Below are positions 61,689-64,000 of a stretch of 64,000 nucleotides of DNA, piece after piece. A model generated the notes under the pieces. It made no database searches. It saw nothing but the letters and a program-made list of their open reading frames with translations, and had not been told where the DNA came from. Made by a program: the position numbers and the translations under genes. How positions within the stretch are numbered: position 1 is the stretch's first letter; every line of letters begins with the position of its first letter. Origin of the DNA: Paracoccus shanxieyensis (lineage in GTDB: Bacteria > Pseudomonadota > Alphaproteobacteria > Rhodobacterales > Rhodobacteraceae); contig NZ_WMII01000017.1 of the NCBI RefSeq assembly GCF_009711265.1, forward strand, positions 1 through 64,000, given 5' to 3'.

Positions 61689-63775
61689 GCATCGCCGAAA
61701 CCGTTCCCGCCACGGGGCTGCCTGTCCGGTCGCTTGCGATCACGGCAGGCCTTGTCATCGTTGTGCTGTCCATCGTGCTGCCGCTTCCCGCCTCGGTGCT
61801 GGATGTCGGCATCGCGCTGTCCATCGCCACGGCCACGCTGATCCTTGTCATGGCGTCGCTGGTCGAAAAGCCCACGGATTTTCAGGCGTTTCCTGTTCTG
61901 CTGCTGGTGTCGCTGCTGATCCGGCTGTCGCTGAACGTGTCGTCGACGCGGCTGATCCTGACGCATGGCCAGAACGGCCCCGATGCGGCGGGTCACGTCA
62001 TCAACGGTTTCGCGGAATTCGTCGCCGGAGGCTCGATTCTGGTCGGGCTGACGGTGTTTATCGTCATCGCCTTGGTCAATTTCATGGTGATTACCAAAGG
62101 CGCGGGCCGGATGGCCGAGGTTTCGGCCCGGTTCGCGCTGGACAGTCTGCCCGGCAAGCAGTTGGCCATCGATGGCGACCTGAACTCGGGCGCGATCGAC
62201 CACGAAGAGGCCAAACGCCGCCGCATTCAGGAACAGCGCGAGATCAGCTTCTACGGCTCGCTGGATGGTGCGTCGAAATTTGTCAAAGGCGATGCGGTGG
62301 CCGGTCTGGTCATCATGTTCATCAACCTGTTCGTCGGCCTTGCCGCCGGGGTTCTGGTGCATTCGATGCCGATCGGCGAGGCGCTTTCGACCTATTCCAA
62401 GCTGACCATCGGTGACGGGCTTGTGACGCAGATCCCGGCGCTGATCACCTCGATGGCGGCGGCCTTGCTGCTGTCGCGCGGCGGGGCCACGAATAACACG
62501 GCCGACCTTCTGTCCAGCGACATGATGGCCAATTGGCAGGTTCCTGCGGTGGCGGCCGGGGGGCTGATGCTGGTGGCGATGATCCCCGGCATGCCGTTGG
62601 GGATTTTTCTGACGCTGGCGATCGGCCTGGGCGTTGCGGCCTGGGTCATCCGCAAGCGGCAGCTTGCCACTCCCGAGGTTGAAAAGGCCGAGGCCGAACA
62701 ACAGCCTGCCTTGCCCGCCGCCACATCGCGGATCGGCGATGTGCTGGATACCGAAGAAATCAGCGTCGAAATCGGTGCGGGCCTGATCATCAGCGCGCTT
62801 GATCAGGGACGCGGGCTGGGCCAGCGGATCAACAACCTGCGCCTGCATGTCGCCCGCAGCTGGGGCGTCATCCTGCCGGATGTGCGCATTACCGACGGCA
62901 CGGGTTTTGCGGATGGCGAATATGTCATCAGGCTGCAGGGCGTGGTGCGCGGTCGCGGAGTGCTGTTGCCTCAGGCGGTTCTGGCGCTGGGGCCGGAAGA
63001 CATGTTGCGCGACATTCCCGGCCAGGAGGTGCGCGAGCCGGTCTATGACAGCTCGGCCAAATGGATCAACCCGGATCGTCAGGAAGACGCGGCCATCGCC
63101 GGTGCCACCGTCGTCATCCCCATGGAGGTCTTGTCGACCCATCTGATGGAGATCGTCAAATCCAACCTCTCGGGGCTGCTGACCATGTCGCTGATGCAGC
63201 GCATGATCCGCGAATTGTGCAGCATCTCGGACACCCACCGCGCCGAGCTGAACCAGCGTTTCTTCGACGCCATGATCCCCGACAAGGTGGCGCCGGAAAC
63301 CCTGCTTGCGGTGCTGCGTGGCCTGCTGGAGGAACGGATCTCGATCCGCAATCTGGTGCTGATCACCGATGCCGTCCACGAATCGCGCACGGCACCCACG
63401 CCCGAGGCGATCTATGAACTGGTGCGCAAACGCCTGCGCGGCCAGATCACCGAACAGTTTTCGACCCCGGACGGATATCTGGACATCCTGCAGTTGCACC
63501 CGCAATGGGAGGCCGAGATCGCCCGGGCCGAGCTTGAGGCTGGCCGCACCGGCAGCGCGCCCGTGCCGCAATTGCAGCAGCGGCTGGTCGAGGCGCTGCG
63601 CAAGGTTCAGGCCGGGCTGCCTGCCGGGGCCGACCCGGTCCTGACCGTTCCGGATCATCGCCGCCGGCTGATCCGGATGATGCTGGGGGCATCGGGGGTG
63701 GCGGTGCCGGTCATGGGGCTGGATGAGATCGACCCCATCGCCAAGATCCGGCTGATCGGAACCGTGACGCCATGA
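61685..63775 (+). CDS. flhA: Flagellar export protein FlhA
   Basis: FlhA is the large gate protein of the flagellar type III export apparatus. The 696-residue protein has about eight N-terminal membrane helices, the FHIPEP-type signature around FQAFPVLLLVSLLIRLSLNV, and SSTRLILTHGQNGPDAAGHV. Its cytoplasmic domain (from about 350) has the LDTEEISVEIGAGLI block, which binds substrates and chaperones. It overlaps fliR by four bases. Confidence 0.96.
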   Translation: MSIAETVPATGLPVRSLAITAGLVIVVLSIVLPLPASVLDVGIALSIATATLILVMASLVEKPTDFQAFPVLLLVSLLIRLSLNVSSTRLILTHGQNGPDAAGHVINGFAEFVAGGSILVGLTVFIVIALVNFMVITKGAGRMAEVSARFALDSLPGKQLAIDGDLNSGAIDHEEAKRRRIQEQREISFYGSLDGASKFVKGDAVAGLVIMFINLFVGLAAGVLVHSMPIGEALSTYSKLTIGDGLVTQIPALITSMAAALLLSRGGATNNTADLLSSDMMANWQVPAVAAGGLMLVAMIPGMPLGIFLTLAIGLGVAAWVIRKRQLATPEVEKAEAEQQPALPAATSRIGDVLDTEEISVEIGAGLIISALDQGRGLGQRINNLRLHVARSWGVILPDVRITDGTGFADGEYVIRLQGVVRGRGVLLPQAVLALGPEDMLRDIPGQEVREPVYDSSAKWINPDRQEDAAIAGATVVIPMEVLSTHLMEIVKSNLSGLLTMSLMQRMIRELCSISDTHRAELNQRFFDAMIPDKVAPETLLAVLRGLLEERISIRNLVLITDAVHESRTAPTPEAIYELVRKRLRGQITEQFSTPDGYLDILQLHPQWEAEIARAELEAGRTGSAPVPQLQQRLVEALRKVQAGLPAGADPVLTVPDHRRRLIRMMLGASGVAVPVMGLDEIDPIAKIRLIGTVTP

Positions 63776-64000
63776 CCGATCTGCTGGCCGATCCCGCGCT
63801 TGCCCGCCTGCTTTCGGCTCTGGTCCTGACATATTGCCGTATTCAGGCCTGCCTGATGGCGCTGCCCGGCTTTTCCATGCGGGTCGTGCCTGTCCGGGTT
63901 CGGGTCGCCGTGGCGATGTCGCTGACACCCCTGCTGGCGATCCACGCCCAGACGCCCGTCCAGATCGACACGCTGCCGACGCTGGGCATGCTGGCCGCGG
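63772..64000 (+). CDS. fliR: Flagellar export protein FliR (partial, runs off the window)
   Basis: The frame opens at an ATG that overlaps the flhA stop (ATGA) and stays open to the edge. The 76 visible residues include a first membrane segment (LLSALVLTYCRIQACLMALP), then GFSMRVVPVRVRVAVAMSLT, which matches the conserved FliR region GF..R.VP.RVRV..A. The C-terminal part lies outside the window. Confidence 0.88.
   Translation, partial: MTDLLADPALARLLSALVLTYCRIQACLMALPGFSMRVVPVRVRVAVAMSLTPLLAIHAQTPVQIDTLPTLGMLAA

Overview
The window is GC-rich bacterial chromosome. Rhodobacterales-type families (DUF2853, DUF2125, split PqiA, a ModE made only of its DNA-binding domain, flagellar genes behind CtrA-like boxes) point to a Rhodobacteraceae member, probably close to Paracoccus; the genus is inferred. 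No rRNA, tRNA, CRISPR, insertion sequence or prophage was seen. Coding density is high, with many 1-8 base start/stop overlaps.

Layout. 1-6.0 kb: flagellar genes on the minus strand in the order motB, flgE, flgK, flgL, flgI. 6.1-10.1 kb: a pqiA1-pqiA2-pqiB-pqiC envelope lipid-transport operon with a probably leaderless first gene. 10.1-18.8 kb: housekeeping and metabolic genes (flavin reductase, CysQ-like phosphatase, PmbA-type protease, DUF2125, crotonase-like protein, DUF2853, ahcY, glk). 18.9-25.3 kb: tamA-tamB. 25.5-29.8 kb: an AmiS/UreI-like channel, a VOC protein and a marR-emrB-emrA efflux operon with a twin operator. 29.9-37.8 kb: ftsK, an aminotransferase and an amidase face ubiH and lolA, followed by a lytic transglycosylase lipoprotein. 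37.9-42.1 kb: modEABC and a thiolase. 42.06-42.5 kb: the only long non-coding stretch, with a strong inverted repeat and a candidate structured RNA carrying an 18-residue ORF. 42.5-50.6 kb: YhhQ-type transporter, serine hydrolase, phytase-like esterase, mepA, UMF1-type MFS transporter, thioesterase, yggT and recQ. 50.6-55.8 kb: an RND pump with two adaptor genes. 56.0-64.0 kb: the second flagellar block, fliF-fliH-fliN-fliP on minus and fliL-hyp-motE-motA-hyp-flhA-fliR on plus.

The two flagellar blocks are about 50 kb apart and complement each other: the stator is split (motB in the first, motA in the second). Both blocks have boxes of the form TTAA-N7-TTAG or TTAG-N7-TTAA, 40-60 bases upstream of motB, flgE and fliL, matching the CtrA consensus TTAA-N7-TTAA with one mismatch. 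The sequence therefore suggests one CtrA-controlled flagellar regulon.
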